Shown piece by piece: positions 1 through 11,617 of a stretch of DNA of 37,433 nt. A model generated the notes under the pieces. That model saw nothing but the letters and a program-made list of their open reading frames with translations, searched no databases and was not told where the DNA came from. The stretch is from Rhodopseudomonas palustris (GTDB lineage Bacteria > Pseudomonadota > Alphaproteobacteria > Rhizobiales > Xanthobacteraceae), in NCBI RefSeq assembly GCF_003226555.1, contig NZ_QKQS01000023.1, forward strand, positions 1-37,433. Reading direction: 5' to 3'. A program made the position numbers and the translations under genes. Positions within the stretch are counted from its first letter, which is position 1, and every line of letters begins with the position of its first letter.

Positions 1-276
1 CAAAACCAAGACCCGCAAGGACTTCGCCGTCCACGTTTCTCTTTCTTCTTCTTCACTTGTCAAACAGCCCGAGATCCGAAGACCTCAACGAAGCCGAAAG
101 CCACAAGGACCCTGAAGACTTCAACTCCTACACTTAATAGGAGTTTGGAATTTCCGAACCGACAGCGAATAGCAACCGACGACTATCGGCTGCTGTTGCA
201 CTCATCGAGTTCGATGAAGTTCCAGAGGCGCGAAAGCTCGCTGGAGCCCGTGGGGCTCAGCGGCGCCGCGCTCAGT
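1..276 (-). other. Probable rRNA operon leader (5' part, runs off left edge)
   Basis: Read on the minus strand, this stretch follows the strong promoter at 283-312. It holds a perfect hairpin (arms 123-130 and 138-145, AACTCCTA/TAGGAGTT) and then, at 58-70, GGGCTGTTTGACA, which matches the boxA antitermination element of rRNA leaders (E. coli TGCTCTTTAACA) at most positions. An A/G-rich tract (GAAGAAGAAAGAG) follows, of the kind seen in Bradyrhizobiaceae rrn leaders and spacers. No protein frame here looks real. I infer that a 16S rRNA gene starts just outside the window on the minus strand. No mature rRNA sequence is present inside it. Confidence 0.55.
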
Positions 277-282
277 GGCCGT

Positions 283-312
283 GTTATAGGCCGCCCCCCG
301 CGGAGCTGTCAA
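283..312 (-). promoter_or_regulatory. Strong sigma-70 promoter, probably of an rrn operon
   Basis: The minus strand has TTGACA (307-312), an 18-base spacer, and TATAAC (283-288). This is the best sigma-70-type match I noticed in the window. A start near 276 would feed the leader that carries the hairpin and the boxA-like element. A GC-rich spacer and downstream region fit a stringently controlled rRNA promoter. Assignment to rrn is inference from the leader. Confidence 0.65.
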
Positions 313-765
313 CGGCTTCGTCAGAAAAATGTCGCGCAGTTGAAGAATTTCATTTTCTCCAGTTTTCCCAAGGCTTTCTCGGCCCGGACGCCGTACTCAG
401 GCCACATTCCGGAGGCGTTCTCCCCAACCAGATCGAGAAAACAATTCGCCCCGCCGCGGTCCGCGGACGAGCGCATTGCTCCCGATCATGTCGGTTTCGG
501 TTCAGCTTGAGCATTGAGACGGCCAAATTGGCCGGTTTCGATTGACGCCATCGGCGACGGCCAGCAATTTGGCCTCGCGCGGCCTGCGTCGCGAGAATTG
601 CGGCCGATAGCGTACGCCTTCCGTGGCGGACAACGCGGCGGCAATCGGGTAGAAGGCTCCGGTCCGCGACGCGGCGCGGAGAGGTTTGATCGGCCGACGG
701 CCTGATCGTTCAGACTAGCCGACCGGCTGCGACTGCGGCCGATTGCGAAATCGGGGGACGACGGA
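313..765. other. Intergenic region between the leader promoter and the M23 peptidase gene
   Basis: No convincing gene is seen. A 15-base palindrome, CGGCCAAATTGGCCG, lies at 520-534, with a looser GGCCA...TTGGCC pair at about 558-574. Either could be a regulator site for the peptidase gene, but nothing identifies a protein partner. Confidence 0.4.
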
Positions 766-2808
766 TTGAGCCAAAGGGTGTCACGCGGGCGCAGCACCGG
801 GCGTGAGGTCGGCTATATCGATCTCGGTCACGAGCCGCCGCTTTCCGTCGACGGCTCCGAGGCCGCTGTCATCGATCGCCGTCGCGTGTCGGTGCAGTGG
901 TTCAGCGGTACGATTCTCACCGGGCTGTGCGGCGCGGCGCTGATCGGCGGCGCGGTGTTCGCCTCGCTCGATGGCGAGACCACCTTCGCCAAGGCGCCCG
1001 AGCTGGTGCAAGCCGCGCTACGCGGCGCGTTCGGGACCGACAAGAACACCGCCCTGCACAAGAGCGACCGACTGCCGCCGCCGAGCGAAGCCGCCCTGGC
1101 TCGCAGCGTGATTCGCGTCTCGACGGTGTCACGGGTCGGGCACCGCGACGTGGTCCGGGTGCGTCCCTTCATTCGGATCTCCGGCAATCTGTCACTGACC
1201 ACCAGCGACCTGTCGGCCAAGATTCCCCCCTTCAACGCCCAGCGGATGCTGAGCGACGTCGGCGCCGCGGCGCCGAGTGACGATGCGCAGAATCCCGACG
1301 CGGTCGAACCCGACGCCGAAGTCTCGTTCGTCACCCGCGACCTCGGCACCGTGCTGCCGCGCGCCAAGATCGTCGGTCAGATTCCCCCCGATGAAATCCT
1401 GATGCGGGTGCGCGACGCTGCGAACTGGAAGGGCAACAGCGGCGTGCGCTATGCCAGCGCCGCGGCCGGCGATTTCGGCGGCGACATGAAGCTGGCCTAC
1501 GCGCCCGAAGGTCCCTCGGCCGATCCTTATGCCGGCTTCGAGACGCGGATCGTTCCTGAGAACGTCACCCTGCTGCCGAAGACCAAGGAGCAGGTGACCG
1601 GCGGCAACCCGACCGGCGAGCGCACCCATATCGTCAAGAAGGGCGACACCGTCGTCTCGGTGCTACGCGACCAGGGCGCGACCGAAGAGGATGCCCGCGC
1701 GGTCGCCGCCGCGCTCGGCGCCCGCGGCCGCGACGGCGGCCTCAAGGAAGGCCAGAAACTGCGGATCCTGATGGAGCCGCCCGGCCCCGGCAAACCGCCG
1801 CAGCCGTTCCGGGTGATCGTCGCGGGCGACTCGACGGTCGAAGCGGTGGCGGCGCTGTCCGATCTCGGCCGTTACGTCGCGGTCGACGTCCAGAGCCTCA
1901 ACACCGTCAGCGACACCGCCGACAACACCGACGACGACGAGGACGACGGCAGCGGCGTCCGGCTGTATCAATCGATCTACGAGACTGCGCTCCGCAACAA
2001 GGTGCCGCAGAACGTGATCGACGACATGATCCGGATTTACTCCTACGACGTCGACTTCCAGCGCAGGGTTCAGGCCGGCGATTCGTTCGAAGTGTTCTAC
2101 GCTGGCGACGACGAGACCACCGCCGCGGTCGAAAAGAACGACGTGCTGTTCGCCTCCCTCACCGTCGGCGGCGAGACCAAGAAATACTATCGCTTCCAGA
2201 CGCCCGACGACTCGGTCGTCGATTTCTACGACGAGACCGGCAAGAGCGCGAAGAAGTTCCTGGTGCGCAAGCCGGTCAATCAGGCGATCATGCGCTCCGG
2301 CTTCGGCGCCCGCCGCCATCCGATCCTCGGCTACGTCAAGATGCACACCGGCGTCGACTGGGCGGCCTCCTACGGCACGCCGATCTTCGCGTCCGGCAAC
2401 GGCGTGATCGAGACCGCCGGATGGGAAGGCGGCTACGGCAAGTACATCCGCATCAAGCACGCCAACGGTTACGAGACCGCCTACGGCCATATGTCGGCGT
2501 TCGCCAAGGGCATGGAGCCCGGCAAGCGCGTCCGCCAGGGCCAGGTAATCGGCTTCATCGGCTCGACCGGCCTGTCGACCGGCGCCCACGTCCATTACGA
2601 AATCCTGGTCAACGGCCGCTTCGTCGATCCGATGCGCGTGCGTCTGCCGCGCGGGCGCTCGCTCGAAGGTCCGCTTCTCGCCTCGTTCGAGAAGGAGCGC
2701 GATCGGCTCGATGCGATGATGGCTGGGCGCGGCGGTGGACGCCTCGCCGAAGACCTGACGTCATCGGCGCCGGTCCGCACCTCGTCGAGCGCGCAGGCGC
2801 GGCGCTGA
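766..2808 (+). CDS. M23 family metallopeptidase, membrane-anchored
   Basis: Predicted peptidoglycan DD-endopeptidase of the lysostaphin/LytM fold, acting in the periplasm on cross-linked wall. The order is: a short cytoplasmic N-terminus, one membrane segment at about 45-65 (GTILTGLCGAALIGGAVFASL), a long periplasmic region, a LysM/OapA-like part at about 285-340 (HIVKKGDTVVSVL) and a C-terminal M23 domain at about 505-610. The zinc-ligand motifs are intact: HPILGY, MHTGVDW with the HxxxD pattern, and HVHYE. An acidic run (TDDDEDDG) sits at about residue 390. The start is TTG at 766, behind a purine-rich GGGGGACG. I chose it because the N-terminus (SQR...GYIDLGHEPPLSVDG) looks like that of related family members as I remember them. 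It stands alone, with a 150-base gap to the next gene. Confidence 0.88.
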   Translation: MSQRVSRGRSTGREVGYIDLGHEPPLSVDGSEAAVIDRRRVSVQWFSGTILTGLCGAALIGGAVFASLDGETTFAKAPELVQAALRGAFGTDKNTALHKSDRLPPPSEAALARSVIRVSTVSRVGHRDVVRVRPFIRISGNLSLTTSDLSAKIPPFNAQRMLSDVGAAAPSDDAQNPDAVEPDAEVSFVTRDLGTVLPRAKIVGQIPPDEILMRVRDAANWKGNSGVRYASAAAGDFGGDMKLAYAPEGPSADPYAGFETRIVPENVTLLPKTKEQVTGGNPTGERTHIVKKGDTVVSVLRDQGATEEDARAVAAALGARGRDGGLKEGQKLRILMEPPGPGKPPQPFRVIVAGDSTVEAVAALSDLGRYVAVDVQSLNTVSDTADNTDDDEDDGSGVRLYQSIYETALRNKVPQNVIDDMIRIYSYDVDFQRRVQAGDSFEVFYAGDDETTAAVEKNDVLFASLTVGGETKKYYRFQTPDDSVVDFYDETGKSAKKFLVRKPVNQAIMRSGFGARRHPILGYVKMHTGVDWAASYGTPIFASGNGVIETAGWEGGYGKYIRIKHANGYETAYGHMSAFAKGMEPGKRVRQGQVIGFIGSTGLSTGAHVHYEILVNGRFVDPMRVRLPRGRSLEGPLLASFEKERDRLDAMMAGRGGGRLAEDLTSSAPVRTSSSAQARR

Positions 2809-2957
2809 ACACTAAGCTGATCCGCCCCCTCTTCGATCGCTGCGCGACATTCTGCAGCAGAGAATCTGCTGCACCGCGGCTTCGATTCCGTTTGCCAATA
2901 GCGGCCCCTCACCGAATACTCTCGCCATAACAACGAGAATATCTCGGAGGGAATGCC

Positions 2958-4586
2958 ATGAAGGGTAGACTTGCGCTCGGCGCGAGTGCGTTGACGATCG
3001 GCCTGCTGATGCTGTCCGGTGCACACGCTGACAATTATCAGGTCACCAAACTGGTCCAGGGCTCGGCGTTTCACGGCGTCCACGGCCTCGCTGTCGACAA
3101 GGCAGGCAAGCTGTTCGCCGGCAGCGTCGCCGGCGCGGCGCTGTACGAGGTCGACCGCGCCGCAGGCACCGCCAAGATCGCGGTGCCGACGCCGGAAGGG
3201 ATGGCCGACGACATCGCGATCGCGCCGGACGGCACGATAGCGTGGACCGCATTCCTCACCGGCGATCTCTATGCGCGCAAGGGCGACGGCCCGATCAGGA
3301 AGCTCGCCTCCGGCCTGCCCGGCATCAACTCCCTCGCCTTCCGCAAGGACGGACGGCTGTATGCGACCCAGGTGTTTCTCGGCGATGCGCTGTACGAGAT
3401 CGACGTCGAGGGCGCCAAGCCGCCGCGCAAGATCATGGAGAAGATGGGCGGGCTGAACGGCTTCGAATTCGGCCCCGACGACAGACTGTACGGCCCGCTG
3501 TGGTTCAAGGGACAGATCGTCAAGGTCGATGTCGACAAGGGCGAACTCAGCGTCGTCGCCGACGGCTTCAAGATTCCGGCGGCGGCGAATTTCGACTCCA
3601 AGGACAATCTGTGGGCGCTCGACACCGCACTCGGACAGCTCGTCAAGATCGATCCGAAGACCGGTGCCAAGCAGGTCGCGGCGCAGCTGAAACCGTCACT
3701 CGACAATCTCGCGATCGATGCGAGCGACCGCATCTTCGTCTCCAACATGGCCGACAATGGCATCCAGGAAGTCGACCCGGCGACCGGTACGACCAAGCAG
3801 GTGATCATCGGCAAGCTTGCGTTCCCCGGCGGCATCGGCGTCGTTTCCGACGGCGGCAAGGACACCATCTATGTGGCCGACGTGTTCGCCTATCGCGCCG
3901 TCGACGGCGGCAGCGGCGAGGTGCGCGAAGTGGCACGGATGCACGCCGACGGCACCACGCTGGAATATCCGATGAGCGCCACCGCCAAGGGCGACGAGGT
4001 GATCCTGTCGAGCTGGTTCACCGGCACGGTGCAGACGATCGACCGCAAGACCGGCAAGAGTCGCGACATGCTGCACGGCTTCAAGGCGCCCTACGATGCG
4101 ATCAGGCTCGGCGACGGCAAGCTGCTGGTCGCCGAACTCGGCACAAAGTCGCTGGTCGAAGTCTCGGGCGAGCACGGCAAGGACCGCAAGGCGATCGCCA
4201 CCGATCTGGCCGGCCCGGTCGGGCTCGTGCTCGGCAACGACAACGCGGTGTATGTGACCGAAGCCTTCGCCGGCCAGATCAGCAAGATCGATCCCAAGAC
4301 CGGCACCAAGACCGTCGTCGCCAAGGACCTGAAGATGCCCGAAGGCATCGCTCTGGCGCCGTCCGGCAAATTGATCGTCGCCGAAGTCGGCGCCAAGCGC
4401 GTGGTCGAAGTCGATCCGGCCAGTGGCAGCGTCACCGAGCTGGCCGGCAATCTGCCGATCGGCCTCGTCCCCGCTCCCGGCCTGCCGCCGACCAACATGC
4501 CGACCGGCGTCGGTGTCGGCGACGGCGGCACGATCTACGTGTCGTCGGACATCGAGAACGCGATCTACAAGATCGAGAAGAAGTAG
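2958..4586 (+). CDS. Secreted SMP-30/NHL-type beta-propeller protein
   Basis: A 542-residue protein with a clear Sec signal peptide (basic MKGR, hydrophobic core, cut after GAHA at about 24). The rest is a run of repeated blades of the type 'GKLFAGSVAG..LYEVD..', 'NLWALDTALGQLVKIDPKTG' and 'AVYVTEAFAGQISKIDPKTG', which is the pattern of NHL, Vgb or SMP-30/gluconolactonase propellers. It probably sits in the periplasm, and the substrate cannot be read from the sequence. The ATG at 2958 has a good ribosome site (TCGGAGGGA, spacing about 5). No partner gene is adjacent, since clpB converges on it from the right. A role as lactonase, strictosidine-synthase-like hydrolase or quinoprotein-like binding protein would all fit the fold. 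Confidence 0.8.
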   Translation: MKGRLALGASALTIGLLMLSGAHADNYQVTKLVQGSAFHGVHGLAVDKAGKLFAGSVAGAALYEVDRAAGTAKIAVPTPEGMADDIAIAPDGTIAWTAFLTGDLYARKGDGPIRKLASGLPGINSLAFRKDGRLYATQVFLGDALYEIDVEGAKPPRKIMEKMGGLNGFEFGPDDRLYGPLWFKGQIVKVDVDKGELSVVADGFKIPAAANFDSKDNLWALDTALGQLVKIDPKTGAKQVAAQLKPSLDNLAIDASDRIFVSNMADNGIQEVDPATGTTKQVIIGKLAFPGGIGVVSDGGKDTIYVADVFAYRAVDGGSGEVREVARMHADGTTLEYPMSATAKGDEVILSSWFTGTVQTIDRKTGKSRDMLHGFKAPYDAIRLGDGKLLVAELGTKSLVEVSGEHGKDRKAIATDLAGPVGLVLGNDNAVYVTEAFAGQISKIDPKTGTKTVVAKDLKMPEGIALAPSGKLIVAEVGAKRVVEVDPASGSVTELAGNLPIGLVPAPGLPPTNMPTGVGVGDGGTIYVSSDIENAIYKIEKK

Positions 4587-4673
4587 CTGCGACTCTCCGC
4601 CTCAATCACCTGCCCTCGACGCTGCGCTGCGCACTGCCTTGCGGCGGTGCGCAGCGGCTCAAAGCTCTCTGCC

Positions 4674-4790
4674 GTCATGGCCCGGCTCCGACCGGGCGAT
4701 CCATTACTTTGGACTGCTCGTATCTTGGGCCGCAGTTCCGCAACATCGACGCTCTGGAATACTGGATCGCCCGCTTGCGCGGGCGATGAC
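4674..4790. repeat. Dispersed palindromic element, about 117 bp (family A)
   Basis: Each end is itself a hairpin: GGCCCGG-ctccga-CCGGGC on the left and CGCCCGC-ttg-GCGGGCG on the right. The outer parts (GTCAT...GATCCA and TGGATC...ATGAC) are inverted copies. A second copy of the same design is at 14822-14934 and a half copy at 15535-15563. It lies between the convergent propeller and clpB genes and may act as a two-way terminator. Such elements are common in Bradyrhizobiaceae genomes. Confidence 0.7.
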
Positions 4791-4864
4791 CGGGGCTTGT
4801 GTGGCAGCGAGCGCGATTCGCGCTACGGCATGAGCATGCCGCAGCGCGTCCGGGACACCGGATG

Positions 4865-7504
<2,640 letters not shown>

Positions 7505-7731
7505 TGGTTTCGGTCCCTCAGCCTGCCCTCGGCGCCTTCAAGAAGCACGCGCGACGGCATCTTCATTGGGGTTCCGCCGGCCGCACTGACATTTCCTCAG
7601 CCGGCGGCGGTCGTCACCGTGCGGAACGCATCGGCTTGACGCAAATGTGGGCATCAGTTCCGGGAAACGGAAGGCCTCGGCTCACATTTTCGTGGGCTGC
7701 CGAGCCGGCCGCGATCCCCTAAATACCCGCC

Positions 7732-8520
7732 ATGATGACAGACCTCGCCCCCGCCTCCGTCGCCTCGATCTATCGCTACCCGGTCAAAGGCTTGTCGCCC
7801 GAGCCACTGCCGACCGTCGCCCTGGACATCGGCCAGACCTTGCCCGGCGACCGATCGTTCGCGATCGAGAACGGGCCGATTGGGTTCGATCCGGCCAATC
7901 CACGGTACTTCCCCAAGATCCGGTTCTTGATGCTGATGCGCAACGAGCGGCTGGCCGCCTTGCGCAGCCGCTACGACGCCGCGACCGGGGAGCTCAGCAT
8001 CTCGCGCGGCAGCCACGAAGTGGCCCGCGGCGACCTTCGGACCGAAACCGGCCGGGCCGCGATCGAGCAGTTCTTCGCCGGCTATTGCGCCGACGACCTG
8101 CGCGGGCCGCCGAAGCTGCTGGCCGGCCAAGGCCACAGCTTCTCTGACGTCGCCCGCAAGGTGGTGTCGATCATCAACCTCGCAAGCGTCGCCGCGCTCG
8201 AAACCATGATCGGCCGACCGGTCGATCCGCTGCGCTTCCGCGGCAACCTCTATATTTCGGGCTGGCCGGCCTGGCACGAATTCGACCTGATGGACCAGAC
8301 GCTGCTGATCGGCAGCACCCGGCTCAAAGTCGTCAAACGCATCGTCCGCTGCGCCGCCACCAACGTCGATCCGCAGACCGCCGCCCGCGACATGGCGATC
8401 CCCGAGACGCTGCAGCAAAACCTCGGCCACGCCGATTGCGGGGTCTATGCCGAAGTGATCGAAGCCGGCGACATCGCGCAAGGCGATGCGGTGCAGGTCG
8501 AGCAGGCGGCGTTGCTGTAA
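7732..8520 (+). CDS. MOSC domain-containing protein
   Basis: A 262-residue protein with an N-terminal MOSC_N beta-barrel (about 1-110, SIYRYPVKGLSPEPL) and a C-terminal MOSC domain (about 125-260). Motifs include the 'PLRFRGNLYI' strand and the conserved cysteine in 'RCAATNVDP', which in mARC-type proteins ligates molybdenum. It has the same overall design as E. coli YcbX and the mitochondrial amidoxime-reducing component, so a molybdenum-cofactor N-hydroxyl reductase is likely. No ferredoxin domain follows, unlike YcbX, so an external electron donor would be needed. ATG codons at 7732 and 7735 are both possible. It converges on the secreted CHAP-like gene across a palindromic repeat. Confidence 0.85.
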   Translation: MMTDLAPASVASIYRYPVKGLSPEPLPTVALDIGQTLPGDRSFAIENGPIGFDPANPRYFPKIRFLMLMRNERLAALRSRYDAATGELSISRGSHEVARGDLRTETGRAAIEQFFAGYCADDLRGPPKLLAGQGHSFSDVARKVVSIINLASVAALETMIGRPVDPLRFRGNLYISGWPAWHEFDLMDQTLLIGSTRLKVVKRIVRCAATNVDPQTAARDMAIPETLQQNLGHADCGVYAEVIEAGDIAQGDAVQVEQAALL

Positions 8521-8528
8521 GTCCACCG

Positions 8529-8610
8529 CGTCATTGCGAGGAGGCGAAGCCGACGAAGCAATCCAGCTTATTGCTCGGAGCTGGATTGCTTCGCTTCGCT
8601 CGCAATGACG
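8529..8610. repeat. Dispersed inverted repeat (CGTCATTGCGAG family B)
   Basis: The arms CGTCATTGCGAG (left end) and CTCGCAATGACG (right end) are exact inverses. The inner parts (GAAGCAATCCAGCT and AGCTGGATTGCTTC) pair as well, so the element can form a long hairpin. Its location between two convergent genes suggests it doubles as a bidirectional terminator. This is a widespread repeat in the Bradyrhizobiaceae. Confidence 0.8.
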
Positions 8611-8621
8611 GATCAAGCGTA

Positions 8622-9377
8622 TCAGCTCGACGGCATCACATAGGCGTAGATCCGGCTCTTGGAATACACCGACTCGGCGACGCGGTGGCCGTGATTGCCC
8701 GACACCACGATCGGGTTGCCGTTCGGATCGATGCCGCTGACGACACCGACATGGCCGCCGCGCCTGCCCCGCGACATCACCGCGATGGCGCCGACCTGCG
8801 GACCGGAAATGCGCTGGCCATAGCGCGCGAACGAGCTCGCCATGTCCGAACCGGTGCCCTGATGGCCGGTCCGCTGCAACACCATGTTCATGAACCGCGC
8901 ACACCACAGCGCGCGCCGACCGGTCGGATTGCCGCGGCCGATGAAGCTACGTGCTTCGGCGACCAGGCTCGAACCCGCACCGCCGCCGTTCCACGATTGC
9001 CACTGCGCGTTCTGCATCTGCTGCCGCGCCGCGACGCGATGACGACGACCGTGGCGCTTCTGCGCGATGGGCTGAAACTGCGGCTGCGCCATCGCGGCCG
9101 AGACGTTCATCGCAGGATCGTGGCCGGAGAAACCGAAAGCCGACGGCGCGACCTCCGCCTGCTGCTGCGCGATGCGGCCGTGACGGCGCCAAGCGTGCGA
9201 GCGGCGATGATGGTGCGCGTGACGAGACGCGGCGTGGTGCGAATATTTGGACGCGTGGTGAGCGTGATGACGATGCAGCGGCTTGGCCGATGCGGGAGCG
9301 GCGATCACCGCGAGTGCCACGAGCGACAGCGCGGCAGCGACGAAGCGGAACAATCCAAACGCAGAAAACACAACCAT
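8622..9377 (-). CDS. Secreted CHAP-like (TIGR02594-type) protein with His-rich N-terminus
   Basis: A 251-residue exported protein with a signal peptide (cut near APASA, about 31). A basic His-rich linker follows (HRHHAHHASKYSHHAA, HAHHHRRSH), then a C-terminal domain at about 137-251. That domain has LWCARFMN (Cys159), GGHVGVV (His209) and SGNHG (Asn228). This Cys-His-Asn order matches NlpC/P60-like CHAP amidases, so peptidoglycan cleavage is plausible. The His-rich stretch could bind metal. The start is ATG at 9377, with GGAGAGAGAG upstream. It is a single gene on the minus strand. Confidence 0.8.
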   Translation of the reverse strand: MVVFSAFGLFRFVAAALSLVALAVIAAPASAKPLHRHHAHHASKYSHHAASRHAHHHRRSHAWRRHGRIAQQQAEVAPSAFGFSGHDPAMNVSAAMAQPQFQPIAQKRHGRRHRVAARQQMQNAQWQSWNGGGAGSSLVAEARSFIGRGNPTGRRALWCARFMNMVLQRTGHQGTGSDMASSFARYGQRISGPQVGAIAVMSRGRRGGHVGVVSGIDPNGNPIVVSGNHGHRVAESVYSKSRIYAYVMPSS

Positions 9378-9548
9378 ACAGACTCTCTCTCCGGAACTCC
9401 TCGAACGCGCCGACCCGCACGGGCCGACATCGGGGTCGACGCGTTAATCGATCGGGGATGGCGAGAGGATGGCTTTGAGAAAGCGAGAGTCAGATTTTAG
9501 GGGAAATTTCGAGGAAATTTCATGATACGCAACATTTCTGCACGTATC

Positions 9549-9592
9549 GCGTGCGACGAACTCATCGCCGCACGCATTAACTACTTGTTAAT
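9549..9592 (-). other. Hairpins downstream of metW
   Basis: Just past the metW stop, in its direction of transcription, are two inverted repeats. One is ATTAAC-tactt-GTTAAT (9576-9592). The other is a longer imperfect hairpin, GCGTGCGACGA...TCGCCGCACGC (9549-9575). There is no T-run after the second, so a classical intrinsic terminator is not shown. They may protect the 3' end of the metXW transcript. Confidence 0.4.
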
Positions 9593-9597
9593 ACGAC

Positions 9598-10293
9598 TTA
9601 TGGCGCGACGTAATCGGCAGCCTGCAGCGGCGTTTTCTTCTGCGCACGGCTGAGCAGAAACACGCCCTGCTCGCCGAACATGTTCCAGAACCACCACGGC
9701 GCGTTGAGCCGCAAAGGCCGGCCGTAACGGTCGAGCGCCACCGCGCGTTCCATCTTGACACCGATCTCGTCGCACAGCCCGACGAAGTCCTTGATGGTGC
9801 AGAAGTGGATGTTCGGCGTGTCGTACCAGGTCGCCGGCAAATTGTCGGTCCGCGGCATCTGGCCGTGGATCAGCAGCTGCAGCCGCATGTTGATGTAGCC
9901 GAAGTTCGGAAACGACACGATCGCGCGCCGCCCGATCCGCAGCAGATTTTCCAGTACCTCTTTCGGCTGCCGTGTCGCCTGCAGCGTCTGCGACAGGATC
10001 ACGTAGTCGAACGCATCGTCAACGTAGTGATCGAGGTCGGTATCCGCGTCGCCCTGCACCACCGCGAGCCCGCGCGCGACGCAGCGGTTGACGCCTTCGC
10101 GCGACAGCTCGATCCCGCGGCAATCGACGCCGCGGGATTCCAGCAGTTGCATCAGATCGCCTTCACCACAGCCGACGTCGAGCACCTTCGAGCCGGTCTC
10201 GACCATATCGGCGACCAAGAGATGGTCGGCGCGATGCACGCGCAGTTGCGGGCGCGCGTGAGCTTCCAGCGGCAAGCCTTCCTGCACCGACAT
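9598..10293 (-). CDS. metW: Methionine biosynthesis protein MetW
   Basis: A 231-residue class I SAM-methyltransferase-fold protein with the glycine-rich loop LDVGCGEGD at 38-46. MetW is the usual partner of MetX in proteobacteria and is needed for full homoserine acylation activity. The motifs 'VILSQTLQATRQP' and 'SFPNFGYINMRLQLL' are typical of the family. It starts 2 bases after the metX stop, so the two are translated from one messenger under the SAM-II riboswitch upstream of metX. It has normal length and no missing motif. Confidence 0.95.
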   Translation of the reverse strand: MSVQEGLPLEAHARPQLRVHRADHLLVADMVETGSKVLDVGCGEGDLMQLLESRGVDCRGIELSREGVNRCVARGLAVVQGDADTDLDHYVDDAFDYVILSQTLQATRQPKEVLENLLRIGRRAIVSFPNFGYINMRLQLLIHGQMPRTDNLPATWYDTPNIHFCTIKDFVGLCDEIGVKMERAVALDRYGRPLRLNAPWWFWNMFGEQGVFLLSRAQKKTPLQAADYVAP

Positions 10294-10295
10294 GA

Positions 10296-11498
10296 TCAGC
10301 GCTCCGCCGTACCGAGGCCGCGGGCGGCACCGGCCGAATGCAGGAAGGCGCGAGCGATGTCGATGAACTCCGGCTCGTCGAGCAGGAACGCGTCGTGGCC
10401 CTTGTCGGTGACGATCTCGGCGAACGACACCCGTGCGCCGCCGGCGTTGAGCGCGTGCACGATGGCGCGGGATTCCGAGGTCGGAAACAGCCAGTCGGAG
10501 GTGAACGACACTACGCAGAACCGCGTCTGCGTGCCGCGGAACGCGGTCGCCAGCACGCCGTCGTGATCGGCCGCGATATCGAAGTAGTCCATCGCGCGGG
10601 TCAGATACAGATAGGAGTTGGCGTCGAACCGCTCGACGAACGACGAGCCCTGATAGCGAAGGTAACTCTCGACCTGGAAATCGGCGTCGAACGAGAACGT
10701 CGGCAGTTCGCGGTCCTGCATCTTGCGGCCGAACTTACGATGCAGCGCCGCGTCCGACAGATAGGTGATGTGCGCGGCCATCCGTGCCACCGCGAGGCCG
10801 CGATGCGGGAAGCAGCCGTGCTCGAAGTAGCGGCCGTGCTGCCAATCCGGATCGGCCATCACCGCCTGGCGACCGAGTTCGTGGAAGGCAATGTTCTGCG
10901 CCGAGTGCCGGGTCGCGCAGGCGATCGCCAGCGCCGAGAACACCCGCTCAGGAAACGCCACCGACCATTGCAGCACCTGCATGCCGCCCATCGAGCCGCC
11001 GACCACGCAGAACAATTTGTCGATGCCGAGCCGGTCGATCAGCATCGCCTGGGCGCGCACCATGTCGGGAATGGTGATGACCGGGAAATCGAGTCCCCAG
11101 GGCTTGCCGGTGGCGGGGTTGGTGGAGGCGGGGCCGGTCGAGCCCATGCAGCCGCCGAGCACGTTCGAGCAGATTACGAAATAGCGGTCGGTATCGATCG
11201 GCTTGCCGGGGCCGACCAGGGTCAGCCAGCCGCCGGGCTTGCCGGTGATCGGATGCGCATTGGCAATGTGCTGATCCATCGTCAGGGCGTGGCAGACGAG
11301 GATGGCATTGCTCTTGTCGGCGTTCAGCGTGCCGTAGGTCTGGTAGGCGATCTGGAACGGGCTGAGCGCGATGCCGCAATCCAGCGGCAGCGGCTGGTCG
11401 GCACCGAACTGGGCGACCAGCGAATGCGGGTGATCGACTTCCTGGGTCCGCTCGCCGGCGGCGATCTTCTGCCCCTTCACCGAATGGATATTCATCAT
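10296..11498 (-). CDS. metX: Homoserine O-acetyltransferase (or succinyltransferase) MetX
   Basis: An alpha/beta-hydrolase-fold acyltransferase of 400 residues that activates L-homoserine in the first committed step of methionine synthesis. The nucleophile elbow is GGSMGG (Ser169), with Asp334 in FTSDWLFP and His367 in GHDAF completing the triad. An early '[24 protein letters not shown]' block is characteristic. MetX proteins paired with MetW may use succinyl-CoA instead of acetyl-CoA, and sequence reading alone does not settle which. ATG at 11498 or 11495 could start it, and the second has the better spacing from GGCAGG. Expression is controlled by the SAM-II riboswitch and terminator at 11564-11672. 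Confidence 0.96.
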   Translation of the reverse strand: MMNIHSVKGQKIAAGERTQEVDHPHSLVAQFGADQPLPLDCGIALSPFQIAYQTYGTLNADKSNAILVCHALTMDQHIANAHPITGKPGGWLTLVGPGKPIDTDRYFVICSNVLGGCMGSTGPASTNPATGKPWGLDFPVITIPDMVRAQAMLIDRLGIDKLFCVVGGSMGGMQVLQWSVAFPERVFSALAIACATRHSAQNIAFHELGRQAVMADPDWQHGRYFEHGCFPHRGLAVARMAAHITYLSDAALHRKFGRKMQDRELPTFSFDADFQVESYLRYQGSSFVERFDANSYLYLTRAMDYFDIAADHDGVLATAFRGTQTRFCVVSFTSDWLFPTSESRAIVHALNAGGARVSFAEIVTDKGHDAFLLDEPEFIDIARAFLHSAGAARGLGTAER

Positions 11499-11563
11499 AC
11501 GCCTGCCAACGGCCTCGACATCCCGGGACGCCCCGGTTCGACCTCAGATATGAACGGCAGGGC

Positions 11564-11600
11564 AAATAAAAAACCCGGCCTGAACATCGGTTCGGCCGGG
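11564..11600 (-). terminator. Intrinsic terminator in the metX leader
   Basis: On the minus strand CCCGGCC (11594-11600) pairs with GGCCGGG (11574-11580), and TTTTTTATTT follows at once. It lies between the SAM-II aptamer and metX, so it is a riboswitch expression platform and not the end of another gene. Its left arm can instead pair with GGCCGGG at 11613-11619, next to the aptamer's 3' end, giving an antiterminator. Confidence 0.8.
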
Positions 11601-11617
11601 ATCGGAACTGTCCCCGG

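Noticed and set aside
145-510. A 121-residue frame in the left gap
   Set aside because: It runs through the promoter and leader on the opposite strand, has no ribosome site and shows no protein-like pattern.
7505-7640. A heat-shock (RpoH) promoter upstream of clpB
   Set aside because: A CTTGAA occurs near 7531 on the minus strand, but no matching -10 element (CCATNT type) lies at the right distance.
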